Shown: positions 53,875 through 62,446 of the stretch, in pieces | How the letters are laid out: each line of letters opens with the position of its first letter | Position numbering within the stretch: position 1 is the stretch's first letter | From: Algivirga pacifica | GTDB taxonomy: Bacteria > Bacteroidota > Bacteroidia > Cytophagales > Flammeovirgaceae | NCBI RefSeq assembly: GCF_039543525.1 | Contig: NZ_BAABJX010000042.1 | Coordinates: forward strand, 78,319 to 142,318 | Direction: 5' to 3' | Length of the DNA stretch: 64,000 nucleotides | Position numbers and translations under genes: made by a program | Notes under the pieces: generated by a model | Told to the model about the DNA's origin: nothing | Databases searched by the model: none | The model's input: only the letters and a program-made list of their open reading frames with translations

Positions 53875-54486
53875 TTAGACCTTAGAAAATACGTAGAGCA
53901 ACTCCGTAGCAATTTGCAAGCATCGCTCATCGTACTTGGCTTGCTGCTCGTCCGTTCCATCAAAGGCTTTAGGGTCTTCAAATGGAAGGGATAATCGTTT
54001 TGCTCCTGGAATAATAGGGCAGTTGGCATCCGCATGATTACAGGTCATTACCGCTGCATACCCTGTGCTTGGATTGAAAGGGTGATCAAATTTCTTGGAG
54101 AAACCAATAATTGCCGGTTGCTCCGCTTCATATTTAATGCTGTAGATTGGATTACCTCCTTCAGCCAAAGTAGCGATATCAAGGCCTGCATTGGTTAGAG
54201 CCTGAGCAGCAGAAGGAAAAAGAGCAGTAGCTTCTGTTCCTCCACTGTAGGCAAAAACATCCTTGATGCCGTAATAATAGGCCGCTACCTGTGTCCATAC
54301 CTGCGAAAGGTGGCTTCTTCTGGAGTTGTGGGTACAGATCAAGGTTAGGTTGATAGTCTCTTTAGCATTAATCTTTTCCTGAACAAATTCCGTAATGGCC
54401 TGCAAGTAAGGAAGACGCTCTGCTGGTATCTGATCAAATCCATCGATAGCCTTTTGAATATAGGCTGAGAGTACTTGGTTTTTCAT
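53875..54486 (-). CDS. arsC: Arsenate reductase (low-molecular-weight phosphatase family)
   Basis: A 203-residue thioredoxin- or glutaredoxin-coupled As(V) reductase. The P-loop CTHNSRRS fits the C-x5-R motif of LMW protein tyrosine phosphatases. CNHADANCP holds later cysteines suited to the disulfide relay. The first 40 residues are an extra helical piece. It lies between arsM and acr3. Confidence 0.88.
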   Translation of the reverse strand: MKNQVLSAYIQKAIDGFDQIPAERLPYLQAITEFVQEKINAKETINLTLICTHNSRRSHLSQVWTQVAAYYYGIKDVFAYSGGTEATALFPSAAQALTNAGLDIATLAEGGNPIYSIKYEAEQPAIIGFSKKFDHPFNPSTGYAAVMTCNHADANCPIIPGAKRLSLPFEDPKAFDGTDEQQAKYDERCLQIATELLYVFSKV

Positions 54487-54525
54487 GTTAAAATATGTCT
54501 GTTTGTTTAATCTATGAGGAAATTA

Positions 54526-54546
54526 CTCACTGCTCACTGCTCACTG
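54526..54546. repeat. CTCACTG heptad repeat, second copy
   Basis: Three perfect CTCACTG units at 54526-54546, starting one base from the arsM TAG stop on the minus strand. Same heptad as at 14254-14293. Confidence 0.9.
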
Positions 54547-54547
54547 C

Positions 54548-55444
54548 CTAGCAGCATCCCGTGTTTGGATCACATACATTCCCTCCAGAAGTAAGATCTT
54601 TTAGATTTAAGCGAATTCTAGGTTTTTGTACCTTAACGCCCTTCTCTGCATATACCGTAATACTATAAATACAGCTTCCTTTACTTTTATAAATAGCGAT
54701 CTCTTCCTCATTAAGGTATTGAGACAAAATATCATCAGGCAAGGTGATCACTCTTTCTTTCTGTAAAGTGATATTGTTGAACCCAGCTTCCTTGACCAAG
54801 TTCAGGTATTCCTCTTTTTGAATCGCTCCTGATACACAACCTGCATACATAACAGCTACATCCTTGATGTTATCAGGAAGCTCTCCTTGCAATACAATAT
54901 CTGAGATGCTAAAATGTCCTCCTTCTTTTAGCACACGGTAGATATCTGTAAATACCGCTTGCTTGTTAGGAACTAAGTTAAGGACACAGTTACTGACTAC
55001 CACATCAACGGAGCTATCGGTAACAGGCATATTTTCAATATCTCCCTCACGGAATTCTACGTTATTAAAGCCAAGCTTATCAGCATTCTCCCTAGCTTTT
55101 TTTAGCATTGCTGGAGTAAAGTCAATACCAATGACCTTACCTGTGAGACCTGTTTCATGTCTTGCTACGAAAGCGTCATTACCAGCGCCAGAACCTAGGT
55201 CTACCACCGTATCACCTTCCTTGATTTGCGCAAATTGTGTCGGTAACCCACAACCTAGTCCAAGATCAGCATCCTCACTATATCCTTCTAAGTCACTATA
55301 GTCTTCGTTCATCAGGTTTCCTACTTCTGTAGAGCATCCCCCGGCACCACAGCAAGAAGAGGCATTGGTAACCTTATCCTGAAGAGCAATTTCACTGTAT
55401 TGCTCTTTGACCATCTGTTTTAGATCTTGTTCTTTCGTTTTCAT
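54548..55444 (-). CDS. arsM: Arsenite S-adenosylmethionine methyltransferase
   Basis: A 298-residue enzyme that methylates As(III). The SAM site is VVDLGSGAGNDAFVA near residue 80. Arsenic-binding cysteines are in NASSCCGAGGC (about 27-37), the SNCVLN block, AGCVSGA, and the terminal NTGCC. It starts about 188 bases after arsR with a second ArsR-like box in between, so it may have its own promoter. Confidence 0.93.
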   Translation of the reverse strand: MKTKEQDLKQMVKEQYSEIALQDKVTNASSCCGAGGCSTEVGNLMNEDYSDLEGYSEDADLGLGCGLPTQFAQIKEGDTVVDLGSGAGNDAFVARHETGLTGKVIGIDFTPAMLKKARENADKLGFNNVEFREGDIENMPVTDSSVDVVVSNCVLNLVPNKQAVFTDIYRVLKEGGHFSISDIVLQGELPDNIKDVAVMYAGCVSGAIQKEEYLNLVKEAGFNNITLQKERVITLPDDILSQYLNEEEIAIYKSKGSCIYSITVYAEKGVKVQKPRIRLNLKDLTSGGNVCDPNTGCC

Positions 55445-55549
55445 ATCTATATTATTTTATAGTAGTCAAGGTTTTGACTGTAGTATTATCTATGGTTTAT
55501 CAGCATTTAATGCTTGTATGGCGAAGTGACATGTAGTTTAAAGTATTGC

Positions 55550-55567
55550 ATATGGCAATATTAGGAT
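55550..55567 (-). promoter_or_regulatory. Second ArsR-like box upstream of arsM
   Basis: ATATGGCAATATTAGGAT matches the box at the arsR start at 16 of 18 positions. It is 106 bases upstream of the arsM ATG, so arsM-arsC-acr3 may be controlled separately from arsR. The palindrome is weaker than that of the first box. Confidence 0.6.
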
Positions 55568-55587
55568 GCCTTATGATTTAGAGTGTG

Positions 55588-55640
55588 AACTCAACTAAAC
55601 ACCATGAATGAGCGAAGCCCAATTAAACATCATCAACAAC
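55588..55640. repeat. Repeat family R, copy 5
   Basis: Holds GAATGAGCGAAGCCCAATTA, close to the core of copies 1 and 3. Its end covers the stop codon and last two Cys codons of arsR. Confidence 0.75.
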
Positions 55641-55962
55641 AGCTGGAAGTAACTACTTTCTTATTTTTAAAGTCTGTAAAGAAATGCGCCACTTTATCCC
55701 AGGTATCAGTATTGATGCAGTAACAGATATTATTGCCATCAATATTTCCTTGGATCAATCCGACCCTCTTTAGTTCCGAGAGATGTCTAGATACGGTAGA
55801 CTGTGCCAACGGCAATTCCTCCACAATATCTCCGCAAATACAAGCGGGACTATTAAGTAAAAACTCCATAATACTTAAACGGGCAGGGTGCCCCAATGCC
55901 TTGAGGAGTTCGGCCATTTGAGTGATTTCTTCAGTGAAACCTTCTGTTTTTGTAATTCCCAT
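55633..55962 (-). CDS. arsR: ArsR-family arsenic-responsive repressor
   Basis: A 109-residue winged-helix repressor. HTH in LPLAQSTVSRHLSELKRVGL, metal-site ACICGD (Cys in the alpha-3 region) and C-terminal SSCC. It should bind the palindromic box at its own start and release on As(III). The stop and last Cys codons overlap a repeat. Confidence 0.93.
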   Translation of the reverse strand: MGITKTEGFTEEITQMAELLKALGHPARLSIMEFLLNSPACICGDIVEELPLAQSTVSRHLSELKRVGLIQGNIDGNNICYCINTDTWDKVAHFFTDFKNKKVVTSSCC

Positions 55963-55978
55963 ATCGCAATATTACGAT
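55961..55978 (-). promoter_or_regulatory. ArsR operator at arsR start
   Basis: ATCGCAATATTACGAT (55963-55978) is a near-perfect palindrome with one mismatch between halves. It touches the arsR start codon, which fits autorepression. Confidence 0.75.
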
Positions 55979-56037
55979 GAATTTATTACTTCAGAAAAGA
56001 AATAGATCATTTTTATGATATTTCTTAGCGTCTGTCT

Positions 56038-56087
56038 TTGTTGAATTGTATCACTTAATAATTCAACTCGAATCAATGATTCAACAA
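56038..56087. repeat. Repeat family R, copy 6
   Basis: TTGTTGAAT (56038-56046) and ATTCAACAA (56079-56087) are inverted, with ATTCAACTCGAATCA between. It lies in the divergent spacer between arsR and the PKD protein. Confidence 0.7.
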
Positions 56088-56234
56088 AAGTTTAACGGTC
56101 AGCAGAAACGTGCTTGCTATAAGATGATCTTAGATAGATGACTTTTGCTAGAAATAGAGGGTGGAGGGATTTATTTATTTAAATAAATGTTATCACAGGA
56201 GGAAATAAATGTAAATCAGCAAGACTATAAAAAT

Positions 56235-56849
56235 ATGAATTATAAAGGAATAAAGCTTTTATCCCTTTTGCTGTTATTCACTTTTGTGGTTTCAGCGCAA
56301 AGTAAGGATAAGGGAATAAAACTAAAACAGGTGTATCCAGACCAAGTGGAAGGGGAGGAGATTGTCATAGAGTATAGTAGTCCTTCTGAGAGTATATTAC
56401 AGTTTGATTTGGTGAATGCTATGTCTGGAGAGAAGATACAAAGTGGTTCGTTAGCTGTACGTTCAGGAGAACAGGTACAAGTGTTTGAGATTGGAGTGTT
56501 ACCAGCCGGTGACTATCAGTTATCTGTTAAAGGGGATAACACTCATGAAGCTATAGCATTTCAGAAGGTGACGGCCCGTGGAGAAGCATCGCCTATGAGT
56601 GTGAATATTATTGCAGAGGGAAGTACAACAAACGAAGGGTATCATACGGTACGCAAAGAAATAACATTTGAGGCAGAGGTATCAGAGGCTGCAGACCAAG
56701 TGATATGGGATTTTGGTGATGGAGCAGTATCGAAAGAGGCGAGTACTACTCATGCTTTTCAATACCCTGGTGAGTTCGAGGTAACCTTGATCGTACTGAA
56801 TGGTGGTCGTGTATATACCTCTAAACAACAAGTGGTTGTGGTGCGTTAA
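56235..56849 (+). CDS. Exported protein with C-terminal PKD domain
   Basis: I start it at the ATG at 56235, because the signal peptide MNYKGIKLLSLLLLFTF begins there; the earlier ATG at 56187 adds 16 polar residues. The mature protein has a beta-sandwich-like first part and a PKD domain (from VIWDFGDGAVSKEASTTHAF to the end). PKD modules mediate surface or carbohydrate contacts. Function unknown. A small terminator follows. Confidence 0.8.
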   Translation: MNYKGIKLLSLLLLFTFVVSAQSKDKGIKLKQVYPDQVEGEEIVIEYSSPSESILQFDLVNAMSGEKIQSGSLAVRSGEQVQVFEIGVLPAGDYQLSVKGDNTHEAIAFQKVTARGEASPMSVNIIAEGSTTNEGYHTVRKEITFEAEVSEAADQVIWDFGDGAVSKEASTTHAFQYPGEFEVTLIVLNGGRVYTSKQQVVVVR

Positions 56850-56868
56850 TCGTCTGCTATTTACAGTC

Positions 56869-56895
56869 CTCTCTTATGTAAGGGAGTTGTTTTTC
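56869..56895 (+). terminator. Terminator after PKD gene
   Basis: CTCTCTT (56869-56875) pairs with AAGGGAG (56880-56886), one G-U, loop 4, followed by a T-rich tract. Confidence 0.65.
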
Positions 56896-56965
56896 TTAAC
56901 AAATGTCAGTTGGAGTAGTATACCTGCCCAACTGTTTTTTTTTTAAGATACCACTATAAATACCA

Positions 56966-59479
56966 ATGCTGAAAGCTATGACCAGATACCGATATATTAT
57001 ACTCTTTCTAATCAATTTATATCCTATTCTATTACACGCTCAAGAAGTAACGATTAAAGGGAGAGTGTTGGATAAGGAGAATGACAATCCCATTGCTTAT
57101 GCTCATGTATTTTTTAAGGGAGCCACCCAAGGAGCAACCACTGATTTTAATGGGAACTTTGTATTGGAAGGCGAGCGTACCTCAGATACGTTAAGAGTAA
57201 CTTACATAGGGTATGAAGATAGGGAGTTGCTATTGGATAAAGGGCAAACAGATTATCGATTGACCATCAAGTTGACGCCCACCTCTGTGCAAATGCAGGA
57301 AGTGGTGGTTAGTTCTAGAGGATATGAGAACCCTGCATGGGAAATTCTACGAAAAGTTGTAGACAATAAAAAACGTAATAATCTGATCCGATTGAAGGCA
57401 TACGAATATGAAAGTTATACTCGTAACGAATTGAACTTAGATAATATCACGGAGAAGTTTAAGAAAAAGAAGGTGGTAAGGGATATGATTGATGCGGTAG
57501 AGCGTGGAGGAATTAGCATAGGAGAAGACGGCAAACCCATACTCCCGATATTTGTCTCCGAGACCATTTCTAAACAGTACTTCACCAATAACCCGAAGCG
57601 TAAGACAGAATTTGTGGAAAGAACAAAGGTTACAGGAGTGGGCGTAGATGATGGCAGTGTTGTGTCACAAATCACAGGAGCAACCTTTTTGGAATATAAC
57701 TTTTATGAGAATTGGGTAGGCGTGTTACAAAAAGACTTTGTATCTCCTATTGCTGAAAGTTGGAAGTTATTTTATGATTATGAGTTAGATTTTCAAACTT
57801 ATGAGATTGACGGTATTCCATGTACTAGAATTAAGTTTGAACCTAAGCGGGAGCAAGATCTGGCTTTCTCCGGAAGTATGTGGATTACTGATGAAGCACA
57901 TCATTATGCATTGAAACGTATTGACGTAGTTGTAGGAAAACAAGCCAACCTTAACTTTGTAGAACAAATCCGCATTACGCAAGAATTGATTCCTGTAGAG
58001 GAAGCCTGGTTGCCATCTCAAACAAGAATTACCTTAGATATAGGAGAAATTAATGATAAATGGGGAGGTTTTTTAGCAAAGAGTTATGTTGCAAATAGTA
58101 ATTTTGTCGTCAATAAAGAAAGAGCGGCTGAGTTCTATAGCCAATCGGTGAGAGTGAGAGAGGATGCTTATGAAGAAGATTTGGCCTATAATTGGGATGA
58201 GGTACGTCAAGGTTCTCTTACTGAGGAGGATATGCATATTTATCAAATGATTGATACCTTAAAGAATTTACCAAGAGTAAAGACCTTGGTGGATATTGTA
58301 GAGTTTCTGATCAATGGTTATGTGAATATAGCTCCAGGCCTAAACTTGGGAACCTACTCTCAGTTGTATGCCTACAATGATATAGAGGATTCTCATTTTC
58401 AGGTGGGCTTTACTACAGATGTAGATTTTAGTAGAGATTGGTTGTTTAAAGGACACTTGGGATATGGGATCAAGGATGATCGATTCAAGTATGATCTTTC
58501 CGGGACTTACTTCATCAATCGAAGGAGATGGATGCAAGCAGGAATTCAGTATAGTAATACGTTAGAGCAGGTCGGAATTTATAATGACGATGAGCCTTTA
58601 GGAACCTTGTTTACTGCTGCTAGTAGATGGGGAAACTTAGTATTTCCTTTTTACAATGAAGTTGTCAAAGCTTGGTATCAGACAGATTTTGGGATTGGCA
58701 TGACGGCTAGGGTTTCCTTGAAGAGAAGAGACTTTGATCCCCTTTTTCCATTCGAGTTTATCAATGAAGATCAGGATAATAAAATCCAGACCGACTTCAC
58801 TAATGTGGAGTTAGTAACAGAATGGATGTATGCTCCTGGAGAGAAGCGTATTAAAACCATGTATAACACACGTATTGTGGTTTCCACCAACGATAAACCA
58901 AGGTTTGGATTAAGGTATACGTATGGTATTCCAGATTTTTTGGGAAGTGACTTTGAATATCACAAATTTCAGGCACGTATATGGCAAGGATTTCGTTTGG
59001 GGGCCTTTGGACGGTTGACTTATGAGCTGGAAGGGGGATACATATTAGATATTTTACCTTTTCCCCTTTTGGAGACGCATCAAGGTAATGAATTAGCCAT
59101 TTTTTATAGTGATCGAGCTTTTAACCTTATGCGTTTTGGAGAGTTTGTTAGTGATCGTTATGCCTCTTTAAGACTGGAACATAATTTTGCAGGAATGATT
59201 ATGAACAGGGTTCCTTTATTTAGGAGATTGAAATGGCGACTGTTTGCAACGGCTAATACCGTATACGGTAGTTTAGAGGATGAAAATAGGGAGATTGTTT
59301 TATCAGAGCCATCTGATAGTAAGTTGAAATCCTTGGAGGACGAACCATATACAGAAGTCGGTTATGGTGTAGAGAACATTTTTAAAGTATTGAGAGTGGA
59401 TTTTATACACCGTCTTACACAACACGATGACGAGAGTGATCGTTTTGGGGTAAAGCTGTCCGCCAAAATTACTTTTTAG
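56966..59479 (+). CDS. DUF5686 outer-membrane protein with carboxypeptidase-regulatory-like domain
   Basis: An 837-residue protein. The signal peptide is near MTRYRYIILFLINLYPILL (the ATG at 56978 is an alternative start). A CarboxypepD_reg-like domain (about 26-115: VTIKGRVLDKENDNPIAYAH, TDFNGNF) precedes a DUF5686-type region and a C-terminal beta-barrel-like part ending in an aromatic residue (KITF), as outer-membrane proteins do. It resembles TonB-plug-less outer-membrane proteins common in Bacteroidota. Substrate unknown. Confidence 0.85.
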   Translation: MLKAMTRYRYIILFLINLYPILLHAQEVTIKGRVLDKENDNPIAYAHVFFKGATQGATTDFNGNFVLEGERTSDTLRVTYIGYEDRELLLDKGQTDYRLTIKLTPTSVQMQEVVVSSRGYENPAWEILRKVVDNKKRNNLIRLKAYEYESYTRNELNLDNITEKFKKKKVVRDMIDAVERGGISIGEDGKPILPIFVSETISKQYFTNNPKRKTEFVERTKVTGVGVDDGSVVSQITGATFLEYNFYENWVGVLQKDFVSPIAESWKLFYDYELDFQTYEIDGIPCTRIKFEPKREQDLAFSGSMWITDEAHHYALKRIDVVVGKQANLNFVEQIRITQELIPVEEAWLPSQTRITLDIGEINDKWGGFLAKSYVANSNFVVNKERAAEFYSQSVRVREDAYEEDLAYNWDEVRQGSLTEEDMHIYQMIDTLKNLPRVKTLVDIVEFLINGYVNIAPGLNLGTYSQLYAYNDIEDSHFQVGFTTDVDFSRDWLFKGHLGYGIKDDRFKYDLSGTYFINRRRWMQAGIQYSNTLEQVGIYNDDEPLGTLFTAASRWGNLVFPFYNEVVKAWYQTDFGIGMTARVSLKRRDFDPLFPFEFINEDQDNKIQTDFTNVELVTEWMYAPGEKRIKTMYNTRIVVSTNDKPRFGLRYTYGIPDFLGSDFEYHKFQARIWQGFRLGAFGRLTYELEGGYILDILPFPLLETHQGNELAIFYSDRAFNLMRFGEFVSDRYASLRLEHNFAGMIMNRVPLFRRLKWRLFATANTVYGSLEDENREIVLSEPSDSKLKSLEDEPYTEVGYGVENIFKVLRVDFIHRLTQHDDESDRFGVKLSAKITF

Positions 59480-59557
59480 AAGAACAAACAAGGTTTTTAT
59501 TTCTCGAAAAAGTTATACATTTTGTAGAAATAATAACTTGAAAATCTCAATTGTATA

Positions 59558-60187
59558 ATGACAAACAAACAATTACTCTTGCTATTAGGAGTGGGGATTT
59601 CCCTATGCTCTGTTTTACTATTGTTCGTGTCGGATAAAGGAGATATGGTATTATGGCTGAATGAGCACAGAACGACTATTGCAGATGTTCTATTTAAATA
59701 TGGAACCCATTTTGGAGATGGTCTGATGTATATTCCAATATTACTATTCTTATTTATTTACAGAAAATGGTACTTTTTTTATTTACTCTCTTGCGGTGTT
59801 TTTCACGGGGTGGTAGCTCTTATTTTTAAGCAATGGATTTTTAAAGGCTTACCAAGACCGAAGGCCTTTTTTGATGAAGGAGTACTTAGTTTTGTAGAAG
59901 GCGTGAAGATACACAGTAGCAACTCTTTTCCGTCGGGGCATACCGCTACGGCATTTTCTTTAGCTATTGCTTTGGCACTGATCATTAATCGTAAAAGTTA
60001 TACGTTATTGCTTTTTGGATTGGCAATAGTGGCAGGGGTTTCTCGTGTTTACTTAAGTCAGCATTTCTTGATGGATGTTACGGCAGGGGCTATGATTGGA
60101 ATGACAGGCTCTTGGGGATTATGGCATTTTTATTTTCAGAAAGAGCGACAGCTTCTGAAGAAGACTAGCAAAGTAAATACTTATTGA
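59558..60187 (+). CDS. PAP2-family membrane phosphatase
   Basis: A 209-residue protein with five or six membrane helices. The three phosphatase motifs are KGLPRPKAF (K...RP), SFPSGHTATAFS (PSGH) and SRVYLSQHFLMDVTAG (SR-x5-H-x3-D). It probably removes a phosphate from undecaprenyl diphosphate or a phospholipid. The stop is followed at once by five GGTAAAA units. Confidence 0.9.
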   Translation: MTNKQLLLLLGVGISLCSVLLLFVSDKGDMVLWLNEHRTTIADVLFKYGTHFGDGLMYIPILLFLFIYRKWYFFYLLSCGVFHGVVALIFKQWIFKGLPRPKAFFDEGVLSFVEGVKIHSSNSFPSGHTATAFSLAIALALIINRKSYTLLLFGLAIVAGVSRVYLSQHFLMDVTAGAMIGMTGSWGLWHFYFQKERQLLKKTSKVNTY

Positions 60188-60222
60188 GGTAAAAGGTAAA
60201 AGGTAAAAGGTAAAAGGTAAAA
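60188..60222. repeat. GGTAAAA heptad tandem repeat
   Basis: Five perfect GGTAAAA units with no gap from the PAP2 stop codon, running straight into the GGGCGACC hairpin. Confidence 0.95.
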
Positions 60223-60223
60223 G

Positions 60224-60250
60224 TAAGGGCGACCTTTGTGGTCGCCCTTA
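60224..60250. terminator. GGGCGACC hairpin, copy 2, between convergent genes
   Basis: TAAGGGCGACC (60224-60234) pairs perfectly with GGTCGCCCTTA (60240-60250), loop 5. It lies between PAP2 and fadD ends, so a terminator role is plausible although T-runs are short. Confidence 0.75.
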
Positions 60251-60279
60251 ACAAAAATACTATTCAATGGAGGGAGAGA

Positions 60280-61980
60280 TTATTCTGCTCCCATTTTTTT
60301 CATTTCTTCTTCTTTAAGACTTCTTCTTAGGATTTTACCTACGTTAGTCTTAGGTAGCTCGTCACGGAATTCGTAATGCTTAGGCACTTTGTAACCTGTA
60401 AGGTTCTCTTTACAGAATTTTTTAAGCTCCTCTACTGATAGTGCTTCATCTTTTTTTACTACAAAGACTTTGACTGCTTCTGTAGAACGCTCGTCAGGAA
60501 CTCCAATTACTGCAACTTCAGTAACACCTGGGTGCATCGCTACAACGTCTTCTACTTCATTTGGATAGACATTGAATCCAGATACACAAATCATATCTTT
60601 CTTGCGGTCTACAATCTTGAAGTATCCATCTTTATCCATTAGGCCAATATCACCTGTGCGCAACCATCCATCTTCAGTAAATGTTTTTTGTGTTTCTTCA
60701 GGACGTTGCCAGTAGCCTTTCATAACCTGAGGGCCTTTGGCACAGATCTCACCTACTTCTCCTTGATTTAAGATATCTCCTTCATCATTCATGATCACTA
60801 CTTGTGTACTAGGGAATGGAAGACCAATATGACCAATCTTGCCACTACCATCAATTGGGTTACAGCAAAGTACCGGAGCAGTTTCTGTAAGTCCATATCC
60901 TTCGGTCAGTGGACAGTTGGTTACTTCTTGCCAACGAAGTGCAACGGCTTTTTGTACCGCCATACCACCACCTACACATACTTTAAGTGCGTCAAAATTG
61001 ATTGTCTTAAAGTCTGGGTGATTCAAGAGACCATTGAATAGGGTATTCACCCCTGTCATGATGGAGAACTTGTGTTTCTTAAGTTCTTTGATGAATCCTT
61101 TAATATCTCTAGGATTGGTGATCAGGACGTTTTTCACTCCATATTTCATCATCGTCAGACAGTTTACTGTCAGTGAGAAGATATGGTATAGAGGAAGTGG
61201 TGTAATGATGACTTCTTCTCCTTCTTTTAATGATGGAGCCATCCATGTTGCATTTTGCTCTAAGTTCGCAATCACGTTACGGTGAGTCAACATAGCGCCT
61301 TTTGACACACCTGTGGTGCCTCCAGTGTATTGCAAGAAAGCAATATCATCAGACTTGATTACAGGCTTTGTAAAGGTAGATTGCTCTCCTTTTCTTAGGG
61401 TGTCTTTCAACTTGACCGCATTAGGTAAGTTAAAAGAAGGAACCATCTTCTTGACGTATTTTACAACGGTATTAACGATCAAGTTCTTAGGGAATGGAAG
61501 AAGGTCGCCAATCTCAGTGATAATCACATGTTCAAGGTCTGTTTTTGGAAGTATTTTTTCCAATTTATCAGCGAAGTTAGCCAAAATAATAATGGCTTTT
61601 GCTCCAGAGTCATTGAACTGATGTTCCATTTCTCTTTCTGTATAGAGCGGGTTCGTGTTAACGACAATAAGCCCAGCCCTAAGAGCGCCAAACATAACAA
61701 TAGGGTATTGCAAAACATTAGGCATCTGTATCGCAATGCGATCACCAGCTTTTAAGTTGGTGTGGTTTTGCAAATATGCAGCAAATCGCTGAGAAGCTAA
61801 ATCGATTTCATTGAAGGTCATAACACCTCCCATGCACTCAAATGCCTCTTTATTTTGGAATTTTCCAAAGGATTCTTCAAAAAGTTCAATTAAAGATCCG
61901 TAGTGATCAGGATTGATTTCGTGTTCAACGCCTTGTGGATAATTGTTCAGCCAAGGTGTTTGTAAAGCATCTAGTTTCAT
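60280..61980 (-). CDS. fadD: Long-chain-fatty-acid--CoA ligase
   Basis: A 566-residue ANL-family enzyme that activates fatty acids to acyl-AMP then acyl-CoA. The P-loop is LQYTGGTTGVSKGAML, followed by EGYGLTETAPV, GWLRTGDIG, the hinge DRKKDMICVSGFNVYPNEVE and the catalytic Lys in TNVGKILRRSL. The length fits FadD. It is used for beta-oxidation or phospholipid recycling. Confidence 0.93.
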   Translation of the reverse strand: MKLDALQTPWLNNYPQGVEHEINPDHYGSLIELFEESFGKFQNKEAFECMGGVMTFNEIDLASQRFAAYLQNHTNLKAGDRIAIQMPNVLQYPIVMFGALRAGLIVVNTNPLYTEREMEHQFNDSGAKAIIILANFADKLEKILPKTDLEHVIITEIGDLLPFPKNLIVNTVVKYVKKMVPSFNLPNAVKLKDTLRKGEQSTFTKPVIKSDDIAFLQYTGGTTGVSKGAMLTHRNVIANLEQNATWMAPSLKEGEEVIITPLPLYHIFSLTVNCLTMMKYGVKNVLITNPRDIKGFIKELKKHKFSIMTGVNTLFNGLLNHPDFKTINFDALKVCVGGGMAVQKAVALRWQEVTNCPLTEGYGLTETAPVLCCNPIDGSGKIGHIGLPFPSTQVVIMNDEGDILNQGEVGEICAKGPQVMKGYWQRPEETQKTFTEDGWLRTGDIGLMDKDGYFKIVDRKKDMICVSGFNVYPNEVEDVVAMHPGVTEVAVIGVPDERSTEAVKVFVVKKDEALSVEELKKFCKENLTGYKVPKHYEFRDELPKTNVGKILRRSLKEEEMKKMGAE

Positions 61981-62446
61981 CTAAACTGTATTTAGTGGTA
62001 CTTATCTAAGCAAGTAAGGCATTTTATTGCCGTTTATTTTATGGTTGTAGTCCGGAATATAGATATTTACCTAATAAATTAAAACTTATTCACATATTAC
62101 AACCGTTTAACCTTATTAAGAATGTACTAATTTTTATCCGCTTAACTATATATTTTCCCTTTATTTTTTTGTAAAGGTCTGTTCTACAATTATTTATTAG
62201 TTAATAGAGGGTGCTTAAGTAGTGATTCCTTTCTATAAGCGATATTTTTAAATATTTTTAGAGAATCTCTTTATAGGTTGTGTTTTGTGTACTTTGTACA
62301 CTAAAAATACTTTTGTTACTCATATAGTAAAAAGATGTGTTCATTCATTTATTGAAATGACGATAAATTACTTAATTGTTGAAACCTTAGAATAGTTATA
62401 TTCGTAATTATAGCGTACTCTTTCCTTATTTATTGCAAAAAAACAT
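61981..62446. other. Divergent intergenic region with palindrome
   Basis: No gene seen in 466 bases between divergent fadD and the J-domain gene. It holds GTGTAC-TTT-GTACAC at 62287-62301, a perfect palindrome. The rest is AT-rich. Confidence 0.6.
62287..62301. promoter_or_regulatory. Perfect palindrome, possible operator
   Basis: GTGTAC and GTACAC separated by TTT, 146 bases before the J-domain gene and about 300 before fadD. It could bind a dimeric repressor; no partner is known. Confidence 0.35.
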
